Notes: generated by a model from the letters alone, not told the origin. A stretch of DNA of 64,000 nt from Halomonas nitroreducens (GCF_003966155.1 NZ_RXNS01000001.1:124001-188000); one strand, 5' to 3'. Shown: positions 8,658 to 18,677, numbered from the stretch's first letter. Numbers and translations: made by a program.

Positions 8658-10121
8658 ATGAGCTCTTCCCACCACACCACCTCGGTGGACTACGAATCGG
8701 TCGACAAGGCCTATCTCGACAAGCGCAAGCTGAAGAAGGGCGCAGCGGGCTGGATCCTGCTGGCCAGTCTCGGCGTCTCCTACGTGATTTCCGGCGACTA
8801 TGCCGGCTGGAACTTCGGCCTCGCCGCCGGCGGCTTCGGCGGCATGCTGGTGGCCACCGTGCTGATGGCGATCATGTACACCGCCATGGTGCTGTCGATC
8901 GCCGAACTCTCCTCGTCCCTGCCCACTGCCGGCGGCGGCTACAGCTTCGCGCGTCGTGCCATGGGTCCCTGGGGGGGCTACGTCACCGGCACGGCGATCC
9001 TGCTGGAATACGCCATCGCGCCGGCGGCCATCGCCATCTTCATCGGTGGCTACGTCAACGAACTGATCGGCCTCAACGGGCCCCTGGTCTATGCCGCCTT
9101 CTATGCGCTGTTCGTCGGCATCCACCTGTGGGGCGCCGGCGAGGCGTTGAAGATAATGATGGGCATCACGGCACTCGCGGTGGTGGCCATCCTGGTCTTC
9201 GTGGTCGGCATGCTGCCGCACTTCAGCGTCGACAACCTCTTCGACATCGCGCCCAGCGCCGGGGTCGCGGGGGCCTCGGCCTTCCTGCCCGAGGGCTTCA
9301 TGGGCGTCTGGGGAGCGCTGCCCTTCGCCATCTGGCTGTTTCTGGCCGTGGAGGGCGTGCCCCTGGCGGCCGAGGAGGCCGGCGATCCGGCCCGCGACAT
9401 GCCACGGGGCATCATCACCGCCATGCTGGTGCTGCTGGTGTTCGCCGCCTGCGTGCTGCTGCTGGCCCCCGGCGGGGCCGGGGCGGCGGCCATGAGCGAG
9501 CACGCCGCGCCCCTGGTCGGGGCCCTCCAGGCGGTCTACGGCCGCGATTCCTGGGCGGCAGGCTTCGTCAACCTGGTCGGCCTGGCCGGCCTGATCGCCT
9601 CCTTCTTCTCGATCATCTACGGCTACTCCCGCCAGACCTTCGCGCTGTCCCGGGCCGGCTACCTGCCGCGCTGGCTGTCCGTCACCGGCGAGCGCAAGGT
9701 GCCCTACCTGGCGCTGATCGTGCCCGGTGCCATCGGTTTCCTGCTGTCGCTGACCGGCAAGGGCGACCTGATGATCACCATGGCCGTGTTCGGTGCCACC
9801 ATCTCCTACGCCATGATGACCCTGTCACATCTCCTGCTGCGCCGGCGCGAGCCGGACCTGGCGCGGCCCTACCGCACCCCGGGCGGCACGCTGACCTCTG
9901 GCGTGGCCTTCGTCCTGGCGATCGTCGCCTTCCTCTCGACCTTCGTGGTCAGCGTCGAGGCGGCGCTCTGGTCGGCGGTGTTCTACGCCATCATGCTCGC
10001 CTACTTCGGCGTCTATAGCCGTCACCATCTGGTGGCCCAGGCGCCGGAGGAGGAGTTCGAGGCCATCGCCCTGGCCGAGCAGGAGCTGTCGGACGAAGAA
10101 CCGGCTCCGGGCACGGTCTAA
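8658..10121 (+). CDS. APC-family permease, ethanolamine permease-like
   Basis: An amino acid/polyamine/organocation transporter of 487 residues with about 12 membrane segments. The start region has KKGAAGWILLASLGVSYVISGDYAGWNFGLAAGGFGGM and then LPTAGGGYSFARRAMGPWGGYVTG, which is the style of bacterial ethanolamine permeases. The charged N-terminus and C-terminal acidic tail are cytoplasmic. It is the first gene of a five-gene run (ligase, aldehyde dehydrogenase, alcohol dehydrogenase, amidotransferase), so its substrate is most likely the amine those enzymes consume. Putrescine or another amine cannot be excluded. The 209-base region upstream is AT-richer in part (8505-8530), but I could not define a convincing promoter. 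Confidence 0.88.
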   Translation: MSSSHHTTSVDYESVDKAYLDKRKLKKGAAGWILLASLGVSYVISGDYAGWNFGLAAGGFGGMLVATVLMAIMYTAMVLSIAELSSSLPTAGGGYSFARRAMGPWGGYVTGTAILLEYAIAPAAIAIFIGGYVNELIGLNGPLVYAAFYALFVGIHLWGAGEALKIMMGITALAVVAILVFVVGMLPHFSVDNLFDIAPSAGVAGASAFLPEGFMGVWGALPFAIWLFLAVEGVPLAAEEAGDPARDMPRGIITAMLVLLVFAACVLLLAPGGAGAAAMSEHAAPLVGALQAVYGRDSWAAGFVNLVGLAGLIASFFSIIYGYSRQTFALSRAGYLPRWLSVTGERKVPYLALIVPGAIGFLLSLTGKGDLMITMAVFGATISYAMMTLSHLLLRRREPDLARPYRTPGGTLTSGVAFVLAIVAFLSTFVVSVEAALWSAVFYAIMLAYFGVYSRHHLVAQAPEEEFEAIALAEQELSDEEPAPGTV

Positions 10122-10202
10122 ACCCCACATGACCCGACACGCCGGGCCCGGCACGGGCTCGGCAGAGAACCCAACAACAACAGAGCCAACGAGGAACCCA
10201 CG

Positions 10203-11585
10203 ATGAGCCGAATGCAGGCGAGAGATATCAAGACCGCGGAGGATGCCCGGCGCATCGTCGAGGAACGCGGCCTGAGCCACGTCAAGGTGGGCATGTTCGA
10301 CATCGACGGCGTGATGCTCGGCAAGTACATGCAGGCCAGCAAGTTCGTCTCGGCCCTCGAGGATGGTTTCGCCTTCTGCGATGTGGTGCTGGGCTGGGAC
10401 AGCAAGGACGAACTCTACGACAACGTCCGGTTCACCGGCTGGCACACCGGCTATCCCGACGCCCCGCTGCAGATCATCCCGGCGAGTTGCCGTGAGCTGC
10501 CCAGTGAAGGGGGGGGCATGCTGCTGTTCCTGGCCGACTTCGCCGGCCCCGCCGGGGACATCTGCCCCCGCGGGCTGCTCAAGCGCGTGCTCGAGCGCGG
10601 CCGGGGGATGGGCTACGACGCCTTCGGCTCCCTGGAGTACGAGTTCTTCATGTTCCAGGAGACCCCCGAGTCGGTGCGCGAGAAGGGCTTTCGCAACCTG
10701 AGGCCGCTGACCCCGGACATGATGGGCTACTCCATGCTGCGCAGTTCGGTGCACAGCGAGCTCTACCACGAGCTGCTGGCGCTGTCCGAGACCATGGACT
10801 TCCCCATCGAGGGCCTGCACACCGAGACCGGCCCCGGTGTTCTCGAGGCGGCCATCGCCGTGGACGATGCCCTGGCCGCTGGCGACAAGGGGGCGCTGTT
10901 CAAGACCTTCACCAAGGTCTGGGCCCAGCGCCGTGGCCTGATGGCGACCTTCATGGCCAAGTGGTCGCCGGACTACCCGGGCCAGAGCGGGCACATCCAC
11001 CTCTCGCTGCGCGAGCGCGACTCGGGCCGTTCAGCCTTCTTCGATGCCGAGAAGCCCTACCGGATGAGCGACGTCCAGCGTCACTTCGTGGCCGGCCAGC
11101 AGAAGCTGATGCCGGAATTTCTTGCCCTGTTCGCGCCGACCATCAACAGCTACACGCGGCTGATCCCCGGCTTCTGGGCGCCCACCGAGGCCACCTGGGG
11201 CGTGGAGAATCGCACCACGGCGCTGCGCGTGATCCCCGGCAGCGACAAGTCCCAGCGGGTCGAGTATCGCCTGGGCAGCGCCGACGCCAACCCCTACCTG
11301 GCGCTGGCCGCGGCCATCGGGGCCGGGCTGTACGGCATCGAGCACCGCCTGGAGCCCGACGAGCCGGTCAAGGGCAATGCCTACGAGCTGGATCATCCCG
11401 ACCACCAGGCGCTGCCTGCCACCCTCTGGGAGGCCGCCCAGCGGCTCAAGGCCTCCGAGGCGGCCCGGGCGCTGTTCGGGGATGCCTTCGTCGAGCATTT
11501 CGCCGCCACCCGGGAGTGGGAGGAGCGGCAGTTCCGTCGGCATATCACGGATTGGGAGTTGGATCGCTACTTCGAAATTATTTAG
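10203..11585 (+). CDS. Glutamine synthetase-family gamma-glutamyl-amine ligase
   Basis: A 460-residue glutamine synthetase homologue predicted to join glutamate to an amine with ATP, as PuuA (putrescine), IpuC (isopropylamine) or actinobacterial GlnA4 (ethanolamine) do. Catalytic-core motifs are present: GSLEYEFFMF, HTETGPGVLEAAI, SGHIHLSL, NSYTRLIPGFWAPTEATWGVENRTTALRVI and RVEYRLGSADANPYLALAAAIGAG. The VENRTTALRVI stretch replaces the SARNRSASIRIP form of housekeeping GlnA, typical of amine-specific relatives. GAGGAACC precedes the ATG. Its neighbours, not its sequence, suggest ethanolamine or another amino alcohol as acceptor. Confidence 0.88.
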   Translation: MSRMQARDIKTAEDARRIVEERGLSHVKVGMFDIDGVMLGKYMQASKFVSALEDGFAFCDVVLGWDSKDELYDNVRFTGWHTGYPDAPLQIIPASCRELPSEGGGMLLFLADFAGPAGDICPRGLLKRVLERGRGMGYDAFGSLEYEFFMFQETPESVREKGFRNLRPLTPDMMGYSMLRSSVHSELYHELLALSETMDFPIEGLHTETGPGVLEAAIAVDDALAAGDKGALFKTFTKVWAQRRGLMATFMAKWSPDYPGQSGHIHLSLRERDSGRSAFFDAEKPYRMSDVQRHFVAGQQKLMPEFLALFAPTINSYTRLIPGFWAPTEATWGVENRTTALRVIPGSDKSQRVEYRLGSADANPYLALAAAIGAGLYGIEHRLEPDEPVKGNAYELDHPDHQALPATLWEAAQRLKASEAARALFGDAFVEHFAATREWEERQFRRHITDWELDRYFEII

Positions 11586-11603
11586 TGCCTGGGCCGGCTG
11601 CAC

Positions 11604-11722
11604 GTCGCCAGAGCGGCGTTGGAGCGCCTCGAAATCTGCTCATTGACGACCGTCAACTCCGCGATTTCTCGTTGCTCCGCCTTGCTCTGACGCCGTTCGC
11701 ACGGCCTTCGAGCTTGCGAAAC
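11604..11722 (+). other. Structured intergenic element before aldehyde dehydrogenase
   Basis: The 153-base gap between the ligase and aldehyde dehydrogenase genes can fold into several short hairpins: GAAATC (11631-11636) with GATTTC (11663-11668) enclosing TTGAC/GTCAA (11643-11647, 11652-11656); GCCGT/ACGGC with a TCGC loop (11692-11705); and TTCG/CGAA (11707-11710, 11717-11720). Its base composition differs from the neighbouring genes, and no ribosome-binding site or convincing peptide is present except AAGG before the ATG at 11739. It may be a dispersed repeat, an attenuator or an RNA regulator. Confidence 0.45.
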
Positions 11723-11738
11723 CAATAAGGTAATTCAG

Positions 11739-13124
11739 ATGGCCATACAACAGACGATTTCCCCGGTGGACGGCTCGGTCTATGTCGAGCGCGAGCTGGC
11801 CGACCCGGCCCGGGTGGAGGCGACCCTGGAGCGGGCAGTCGCCGCCCAGCGGGCCTGGCGCGAGACGCCGCTCGGCGAGCGCGCCCGGCGCTGCTCGGCG
11901 ATGGTCGACGCCATCGTCGCCCGGCGCGACGCCCTGGCCGAGGAGCTGACCTGGCAGATGGGACGGCCGATCGCCGCCGGCGGCGGCGAGATCGGCGGCT
12001 TCGAGGAGCGTGCCCGCGGCATGATCGGCCTCGCCGAGGGGGCACTGGCCCCCGTCACGCTGCCCGACAAGCCCGGCTTCACCCGCTACATTACCCGCGA
12101 GCCCCTGGGCGTGTCCTTCATCGTCGCCCCCTGGAACTTTCCCTTCATGACCGCGGTGAACGCCATCGTCCCGGCCTTGATGGCCGGCAATGCGGTGATC
12201 CTCAAGCACTCGGCCCAGACCCCGCTGTGCGCCGAGCGCCTCCAGGAGGCCTTCGATGCGGCGGGCCTCCCTGCGGGGGTCTTCCAGCACCTGCATCTCT
12301 CCCATGCGGCCACCGAGGCGCTGATCCGCGATCCGCGCGTCGATCACGTCTCCTTTACCGGCTCGGTGGGCGGCGGCGCCATGGTCGAGCGCAACGCCGC
12401 CGGGCGCTTCATCGCCACCGGCCTGGAGCTGGGCGGCAAGGACCCGGCCTATGTGCGCGCCGACGCCGACCTGGACGCCGCCGTGGACGGGGTCATGGAC
12501 GGGGCCTTCTTCAACTCCGGACAGAGCTGCTGCGGCATCGAGCGCATCTACGTGCATCGCGAGCTCTTCGACGCCTTCGTCGAGCGGGCGGTGGCCTGGG
12601 TCCGCCAGCTGCGCCTGGGCAATCCCACCGACCCGGCGACGACCCTGGGCCCGCTGGTCAAGCCGGCCGCCGCGGACTTCGTGCGCGGCCAGGTGGAGGA
12701 GGCCGTGGCGGCCGGCGCCAGGGCCTGGATCGATCCCGGCGACTTCCCGCTCTCGCGGCCGGGCAGCGCCTACCTGGCCCCCCAGCTGCTGACCGGAGTC
12801 GATCACTCCATGCGGGTCATGGGCGAGGAGAGCTTCGGCCCGGTGGTGGGCATCATGCCGGTGGAGAGCGACGACGAGGCCGTGGCCCTGATGAACGACA
12901 GCGACTTCGGCCTCACCGCGGCGGTCTTCACCCGTGACATCGCCACCGGCGAGGCGCTGGCCCGACGCCTCGAGGCGGGCACCGTCTTCACCAACCGCTG
13001 CGACTACCTGGACCCGGAGCTGGCCTGGACTGGCGTCAAGCAGTCCGGCCGTGGCTGCTCGCTGTCACGGCTGGGCTACGAGACCCTGACCCGGCCCAAG
13101 TCCTTCCATCTCAAGCACGCCTGA
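11739..13124 (+). CDS. Aldehyde dehydrogenase (candidate gamma-glutamyl-aminoacetaldehyde dehydrogenase)
   Basis: A 461-residue NAD(P)-dependent aldehyde dehydrogenase. The fold motifs are all present: APWNFPFMTAVNAIVPALMAGNAVILKHS, the FTGSVGGG nucleotide loop, the general base Glu230 in LELGGKDP, the catalytic Cys264 in FNSGQSCCG, and the C-terminal EESFGPVVG. In this operon it would oxidise the aldehyde made by the following alcohol dehydrogenase to an acid, analogous to PuuC. It starts after a 153-base structured gap and ends 13 bases before the alcohol dehydrogenase gene. Substrate is inferred from context only. Confidence 0.92.
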   Translation: MAIQQTISPVDGSVYVERELADPARVEATLERAVAAQRAWRETPLGERARRCSAMVDAIVARRDALAEELTWQMGRPIAAGGGEIGGFEERARGMIGLAEGALAPVTLPDKPGFTRYITREPLGVSFIVAPWNFPFMTAVNAIVPALMAGNAVILKHSAQTPLCAERLQEAFDAAGLPAGVFQHLHLSHAATEALIRDPRVDHVSFTGSVGGGAMVERNAAGRFIATGLELGGKDPAYVRADADLDAAVDGVMDGAFFNSGQSCCGIERIYVHRELFDAFVERAVAWVRQLRLGNPTDPATTLGPLVKPAAADFVRGQVEEAVAAGARAWIDPGDFPLSRPGSAYLAPQLLTGVDHSMRVMGEESFGPVVGIMPVESDDEAVALMNDSDFGLTAAVFTRDIATGEALARRLEAGTVFTNRCDYLDPELAWTGVKQSGRGCSLSRLGYETLTRPKSFHLKHA

Positions 13125-13137
13125 TCGAGGAGATCCC

Positions 13138-14322
13138 ATGAGCGACATGGACCTTTCTGCCTTCACCACGGGCTGGAACTATCCGGCCCAGGTCCTCACC
13201 GGCGTGGGCCGCGCCCGAGAGCTGCCGGCAGCCTGCCGGGCGCTGGGCATGCGTGCCCCGCTGCTGATCACCGACCCTGGGCTGGCCGGCCTGCCGATGG
13301 TTCAGGCACTGGTCGCGGCCTGCGCCGAGGCCGGCCTCGAGATCGCCGTATTCAGCGAGATCAAGGGCAACCCCACGGGGCGCAACGTCGCCGACGGGGT
13401 GGCGGCCTTCCGCGAGGGCGATCACGATGGGGTAATTGCCTTAGGTGGCGGCTCCGGCCTGGATGCCGCCAAGGCAGTGGCCTTGATGGCCCGCCAGCGG
13501 GACGACCTCTCGCTGTGGTCCCTGGAGGACGTTGGCGACAACTGGCGCCACGCCGACGGCCATGCCGTGGCCCCGGTGGTGGCGGTGCCCACCACTGCCG
13601 GCACCGGCTCGGAGGTGGGCCGCGCTTCGGTGATCACCGACGAGGAGGCCCACGTCAAGCGCATCATCTTCCACCCGGCGATGGTGCCGGCGACGGTGAT
13701 CCTCGACCCGGAGCTGACCACCGGCCTGCCGCCGGCCATCACCGCGGCCACCGGCATGGACGCGCTGTCGCACTGCATGGAGGCCTGGTGCTCGCCCAAC
13801 TACCATCCCATGGCCGAGGGCATCGCCGTGGAGGGCATGCGCCGCATCCGCGACCACCTCCCCCTGGCCTATCGGGATGGCGGTGACCTCCAGGCGCGCA
13901 TGAACATGCTGGTGGCCTCGATGATGGGGGCCACGGCCTTCCAGCGCGGACTCGGCGGCATGCACGCCCTGGCGCATCCCCTGGGAGCGCTCTACGACGC
14001 CCACCACGGCACCCTCAACGCGGTGTTGATGCCCTATGTACTGCGCGCCAACGAGCGGGCCATCGGCGAACCCATGGTACGCCTCTCACGCTACCTCGAC
14101 CTGCGCCAGCCGAGCACCGCGGCCGTCATCGACTGGGTGCTCGACCTGCGCGAGCGGCTGGGCATCCCGCACACCCTCGCCGCCCTTGACATCGATACCA
14201 CCCAGGCCGAGCGGGTGGGACGCATGGCCGTCGCGGACCCGTCCTCCGGGTCCAATCCGATCGCCTTCGAGGCCGGCCAGTACCGGGACATCTTCGTCCA
14301 GGCCGTCGAGGGACGCCTCTAA
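13138..14322 (+). CDS. Iron-containing alcohol dehydrogenase
   Basis: A group III (iron-dependent) alcohol dehydrogenase of 394 residues. The Rossmann-like N-terminal part has GGGSGLDAAKAVAL at about residue 103 and PTTAGTGSEVGRASVI. The metal-binding C-terminal part has LDPEL, GMDALSHCMEAWCSPNYHPMAEGIA and HALAHPLGALYDAHHG, which supply the expected Asp and three His ligands. GGAGAT precedes the ATG. In Puu-type pathways the second step is an FAD oxidase acting on an amine. Finding an alcohol dehydrogenase instead indicates a substrate whose free end is an alcohol, such as a gamma-glutamyl amino alcohol. Confidence 0.92.
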   Translation: MSDMDLSAFTTGWNYPAQVLTGVGRARELPAACRALGMRAPLLITDPGLAGLPMVQALVAACAEAGLEIAVFSEIKGNPTGRNVADGVAAFREGDHDGVIALGGGSGLDAAKAVALMARQRDDLSLWSLEDVGDNWRHADGHAVAPVVAVPTTAGTGSEVGRASVITDEEAHVKRIIFHPAMVPATVILDPELTTGLPPAITAATGMDALSHCMEAWCSPNYHPMAEGIAVEGMRRIRDHLPLAYRDGGDLQARMNMLVASMMGATAFQRGLGGMHALAHPLGALYDAHHGTLNAVLMPYVLRANERAIGEPMVRLSRYLDLRQPSTAAVIDWVLDLRERLGIPHTLAALDIDTTQAERVGRMAVADPSSGSNPIAFEAGQYRDIFVQAVEGRL

Positions 14323-14343
14323 CCGCGACAGGGAGACAGGCCG

Positions 14344-15099
14344 ATGCGCATCGGACTGCTGCAATGCGATGACGTGGCGCCAGCGCTGCGCGAGCGCCAC
14401 GGCAACTATCCGGCCATGTTCGAGCGGCTGTTCACCGCGGTGGATCCGACCGTCGTATTCCGGGTCTGGCGCTGCCTGGATGGCGAGATCCCGGATGACG
14501 TGGATGCGGTGGACGCCTGGCTGACCACCGGTTCCAAGTTCGGGGTCAACGACGGTCTGGCCTGGGTCGAGGACCTGTGCGGTTTCGTGCGGCGTCTCTG
14601 GGCGGCCGACAAGCCGCTGGTCGGCATCTGCTTCGGCCACCAGCTGATCGCCAGGTCCCTGGGCGGCAAGGTCGTCAAGAGTGCACGGGGCTGGGGGGTG
14701 GGCATGTCCTTCAACCGGGTAAACGGCCGCGCCGCGTGGATGGAGCCCTGGCAGGAGGGCCTGGACCTGGTGGTCAGCCACCAGGACCAGGTGGTGGAGA
14801 CACCCGCCGAGGCCAGGGTGCTGGCCGGTAGCGACTTCTGTCCCGTCTACCTGATGCAGGTGGGCGAGCACTTCCTCGGCGTCCAGGGCCACCCGGAGTT
14901 CGCCAAGCCCTACTCGGCGGATCTGATGGCGCTGCGCCGTGACCAGGTCGGCTCCCAGCGGGTCCGCGAGGGGCTGGCCTCCCTCCAGGCACCGGTGGAC
15001 GATGCGCTGATGGCGCGCTGGATCCTCCAGTTCATGCGTGGAGCCGGCGTCGGGGGAGAGGCGAGAACCCGCGCCCCCGGCGTTCCCGTTGGCCGTTGA
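14344..15099 (+). CDS. Class I glutamine amidotransferase-like gamma-glutamyl hydrolase
   Basis: A stand-alone class I glutamine amidotransferase domain of 251 residues, with nucleophile Cys96 in LVGICFGHQLIARSLGG and the catalytic His/Glu in LGVQGHPEFAK. It is preceded by a glutamine-amidotransferase fold and has no synthase partner domain. At the end of this operon it would be expected to release glutamate from a gamma-glutamyl product, as PuuD-type hydrolases do, although those often belong to a different subgroup. A GMP-synthase-like amidotransferase of other function is the alternative. A strong terminator follows, closing the operon. Confidence 0.85.
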   Translation: MRIGLLQCDDVAPALRERHGNYPAMFERLFTAVDPTVVFRVWRCLDGEIPDDVDAVDAWLTTGSKFGVNDGLAWVEDLCGFVRRLWAADKPLVGICFGHQLIARSLGGKVVKSARGWGVGMSFNRVNGRAAWMEPWQEGLDLVVSHQDQVVETPAEARVLAGSDFCPVYLMQVGEHFLGVQGHPEFAKPYSADLMALRRDQVGSQRVREGLASLQAPVDDALMARWILQFMRGAGVGGEARTRAPGVPVGR

Positions 15100-15108
15100 T
15101 CCCCCCGC

Positions 15109-15134
15109 AGCGACCCGCCGACCGGCGGGTCGCT
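15109..15134 (+). terminator. Terminator after the gamma-glutamyl operon
   Basis: A perfect 12-bp stem (15109-15120 and 15123-15134) lies 10 bases after the amidotransferase stop and separates that operon from the ATPase operon. Confidence 0.7.
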
Positions 15135-15151
15135 TGCGTTGCCTTCCTTGA

Positions 15152-16657
<1,506 letters not shown>

Positions 16658-16676
16658 CCTGGCGGAGCCGCGCGTC

Positions 16677-17063
16677 ATGCAGCTGCGCCTGCTGGTGCCC
16701 AGCGAGGTGCTGGTCGACGAGCCGGTGACGAAGGTGGTGGCCGTGGCCGAGGACGGCGCCTTCTGCCTGCTGCCGCGACACATCGATTTCGTGGCAGCCC
16801 TGGTGCCGGGGGTGTTCCTCTTCCACGACCGTGAGGCGCAGGAACGCCTGTTCGCCGTGGACCGTGGCCTGCTGGTCAAGTGTGGCCAGGAAGTGCTGGT
16901 GTCGACGCCCAATGCCGTGGGCGGTGACGACCTCGGCCAGCTGGAGGCGCTGGTCGAGGAGCGCTTCCTGGCCCTGGATGAGCAGGAGCGCAAGTCGCGC
17001 ACGACCCTGGCCCGGCTGGAAGCGGGGACCCTGCGACGCTTCCGGAACCTGCAGGAGCGCTGA
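16677..17063 (+). CDS. atpC: N-type ATPase subunit epsilon
   Basis: The small central-stalk subunit, 128 residues from the chosen start, beginning MQLRLLVPSEVLVDEPVTKVVAVAEDGAFCLLPRH, the usual epsilon beta-sandwich opening. A predicted helical C-terminal end rich in Arg and Glu follows (ERFLALDEQERKSRTTLARLEAG). GGAG stands nine bases before the ATG at 16677. An earlier in-frame ATG at 16650 or GTG at 16626 would overlap atpD and is possible. It joins gamma to the c ring and may modulate ATP hydrolysis. Confidence 0.88.
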   Translation: MQLRLLVPSEVLVDEPVTKVVAVAEDGAFCLLPRHIDFVAALVPGVFLFHDREAQERLFAVDRGLLVKCGQEVLVSTPNAVGGDDLGQLEALVEERFLALDEQERKSRTTLARLEAGTLRRFRNLQER

Positions 17064-17064
17064 C

Positions 17065-17382
17065 ATGGCCAAGTCGCCGAAAGAGCCGCGCACGCCGCGT
17101 GAGGAGGAGCGCCTCGGCAGGGAGGTTGGCCGCCAGGCCGAGCGCAAGCGCCGTGCCCGCGAGCGGGGCCATCATGCGCCCTGGTTCGGGCTCGGCATGT
17201 TCGGCCTGGTGGGCTGGTCGGTGGCGGTGCCCACCCTGGCCGGTATCGCCCTGGGGGCCTGGCTGGACCGGCGGGCGGGGGGGCAGGCCTCCTGGACCCT
17301 GACCTTCATGATCATCGGTGTGGCGCTGGGCTGCCTGAATGCCTGGTACTGGATTCGACAGGAGAGCCATCATGACGACTGA
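17065..17382 (+). CDS. atpQ: N-type ATPase accessory protein AtpQ (AtpI/AtpZ-like)
   Basis: A 105-residue protein with a very basic N-terminal third (KEPRTPREEERLGREVGRQAERKRRARERG) and two membrane segments at about residues 44-65 and 78-97. This matches the AtpI/AtpZ-like small protein that is third in N-ATPase operons. Such proteins are thought to aid rotor assembly or ion supply. One base separates it from atpC, and its end overlaps the start of atpR by 11 bases, so translation is probably coupled. The role assignment follows operon position more than sequence. Confidence 0.85.
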   Translation: MAKSPKEPRTPREEERLGREVGRQAERKRRARERGHHAPWFGLGMFGLVGWSVAVPTLAGIALGAWLDRRAGGQASWTLTFMIIGVALGCLNAWYWIRQESHHDD

Positions 17383-17689
17383 GCTCATCGAGATGTCGCC
17401 CGTGTTCGGCCTGATGATCAGTCTGTTGACGGGGTTCGGGCTGGGGCTGGCCTTCTTCTGGGGGCTGTGGCTTACCGTGCGGAGCCTCGGCGAGGCGCGC
17501 CATCCGGGGCTCAGGGTGGCGGTCAGCCTGCTGCTGCGCCTCGCCCTGGCCGTGGCGGGCTTGCTGTGGCTCGTGCGTCTTGCCGGCCTGGGTGGAGGGC
17601 TCGCCGGGGCCCTTGGGTTCACCCTGGCGCGCTGGGTGGTCGCCCGTCACGCACGGCCCCGGACGCCGGAACGGGAGCCGGGGACATGA
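17372..17689 (+). CDS. atpR: N-type ATPase subunit AtpR
   Basis: A 105-residue membrane protein found only in N-ATPase operons. It has about three hydrophobic segments (FGLMISLLTGFGLGLAFFWGLWL, RVAVSLLLRLALAVAGLLWLVRLAG, GGLAGALGFTLARWVV) with arginines placed inside or at the edges of the last two, a feature noted for the family. AtpR is proposed to interact with the ion-binding carboxylates of the c subunit, but this is not proven. Its ATG lies within the end of atpQ, and its stop overlaps the atpB start in an ATGA arrangement. Confidence 0.88.
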   Translation: MTTELIEMSPVFGLMISLLTGFGLGLAFFWGLWLTVRSLGEARHPGLRVAVSLLLRLALAVAGLLWLVRLAGLGGGLAGALGFTLARWVVARHARPRTPEREPGT

Positions 17690-18384
17690 CGATCAGTCCG
17701 GATGACGTGGTCTTGTGGCAATGGGGCCCCTTCGCGATCAATGCGACCCTGCTCTACACCTGGCTGGTCATGGCGCTGCTGACACTGGTCTCCTGGGGGG
17801 TGACGCGCCGGCTGTCCACCGCGACAACACTGTCGCGCTGGCAGAACCTGCTCGAGATCCTGGTGACCGGCATCAACGACCAGATTCGCCAGGTCAGCCG
17901 CCAGGAGCCGGGGCGCTACCTGCCGTTCGTCGGCACCCTGTTCCTGTTCATCGCCGTATCCAACCTGCTGGACGTGCTGCCGGGCTACATGGCGCCGATG
18001 GGGTCGCTGTCGACGACGACGGCCCTGGCCATCTGTGTCTTCGTGGCGGTACCGCTCTTCGGCATCGCCCGGGATGGGCCGGGAGCCTACCTGCGGCATT
18101 ACCTCAAGCCCAGCTGGCTGATGCTGCCCTTCAATGTCGTCGGCGAGCTCTCGCGCACCGTCGCCCTGGCGGTACGTCTCTACGGCAACATCATGAGCGG
18201 CACGGTGATCGTGGGCATCCTGCTCAGTCTGACGCCCTATTTCTTTCCCGTGGTCATGCAGCTGCTGGGCTTGCTCACCGGGATGATCCAGGCCTATATC
18301 TTCGCCGTCCTGGCCATGGTGTACATCGCCTCCGCCTCGTCGGTCCAGCAGGGCAAGGCGTCATCCCCGCCACCTTTGCACTGA
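17686..18384 (+). CDS. atpB: N-type ATPase Fo subunit a
   Basis: The stator channel subunit, 232 residues with about five to six membrane spans. The essential stator arginine is present as Arg164 in GELSRTVALAVRLYGNIMSGTVI, corresponding to the LALRLFGN motif of other a subunits. The C-terminal helix YIFAVLAMVYIASAS is also typical. The ATG overlaps the atpR stop by three bases. Together with the c ring it forms the ion path, and which ion is carried cannot be read from this subunit alone. Confidence 0.95.
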   Translation: MTISPDDVVLWQWGPFAINATLLYTWLVMALLTLVSWGVTRRLSTATTLSRWQNLLEILVTGINDQIRQVSRQEPGRYLPFVGTLFLFIAVSNLLDVLPGYMAPMGSLSTTTALAICVFVAVPLFGIARDGPGAYLRHYLKPSWLMLPFNVVGELSRTVALAVRLYGNIMSGTVIVGILLSLTPYFFPVVMQLLGLLTGMIQAYIFAVLAMVYIASASSVQQGKASSPPPLH

Positions 18385-18398
18385 CAGGAGGAACCAGC

Positions 18399-18677
18399 AT
18401 GGAAAGCCTCGCCATCATCGGGATGGTCTCGATCATCACCGCCGGGCTGACCATTGCGGTCGGCTGCATCGGGCCCGCCCTGGGGGAGGGGCGGGCCGTT
18501 GCCCAGGCACTCTCCGCCATCGCCCAGCAACCGGACGAGGCCGCCACCATCACGCGAACCCTGTTCGTGGGCCTGGCGATGATCGAGTCCACGGCCATCT
18601 ATTGCTTCGTGGTGTCGATGATCCTGATCTTCGCCAATCCCTTCTGGGATCATGTCGTCGCCGCGGCGGGAGGTTGA
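18399..18677 (+). CDS. atpE: N-type ATPase Fo subunit c
   Basis: The rotor-ring subunit, 92 residues, two hydrophobic helices joined by a polar loop (AQQPDEAATITRT). The outer helix has Glu63-Ser64-Thr65 and Tyr68 (MIESTAIYCF), the residue set that coordinates Na+ in sodium c rings. The inner helix has Glu30 in GPALGEG, where Na+ rings of the Ilyobacter type have Gln. Two carboxylates per site is usual for N-ATPases. A strong GGAGG site precedes the ATG. Coupling ion is open: sodium was proposed for the class, but a Burkholderia member was measured as proton-coupled. Confidence 0.95.
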   Translation: MESLAIIGMVSIITAGLTIAVGCIGPALGEGRAVAQALSAIAQQPDEAATITRTLFVGLAMIESTAIYCFVVSMILIFANPFWDHVVAAAGG

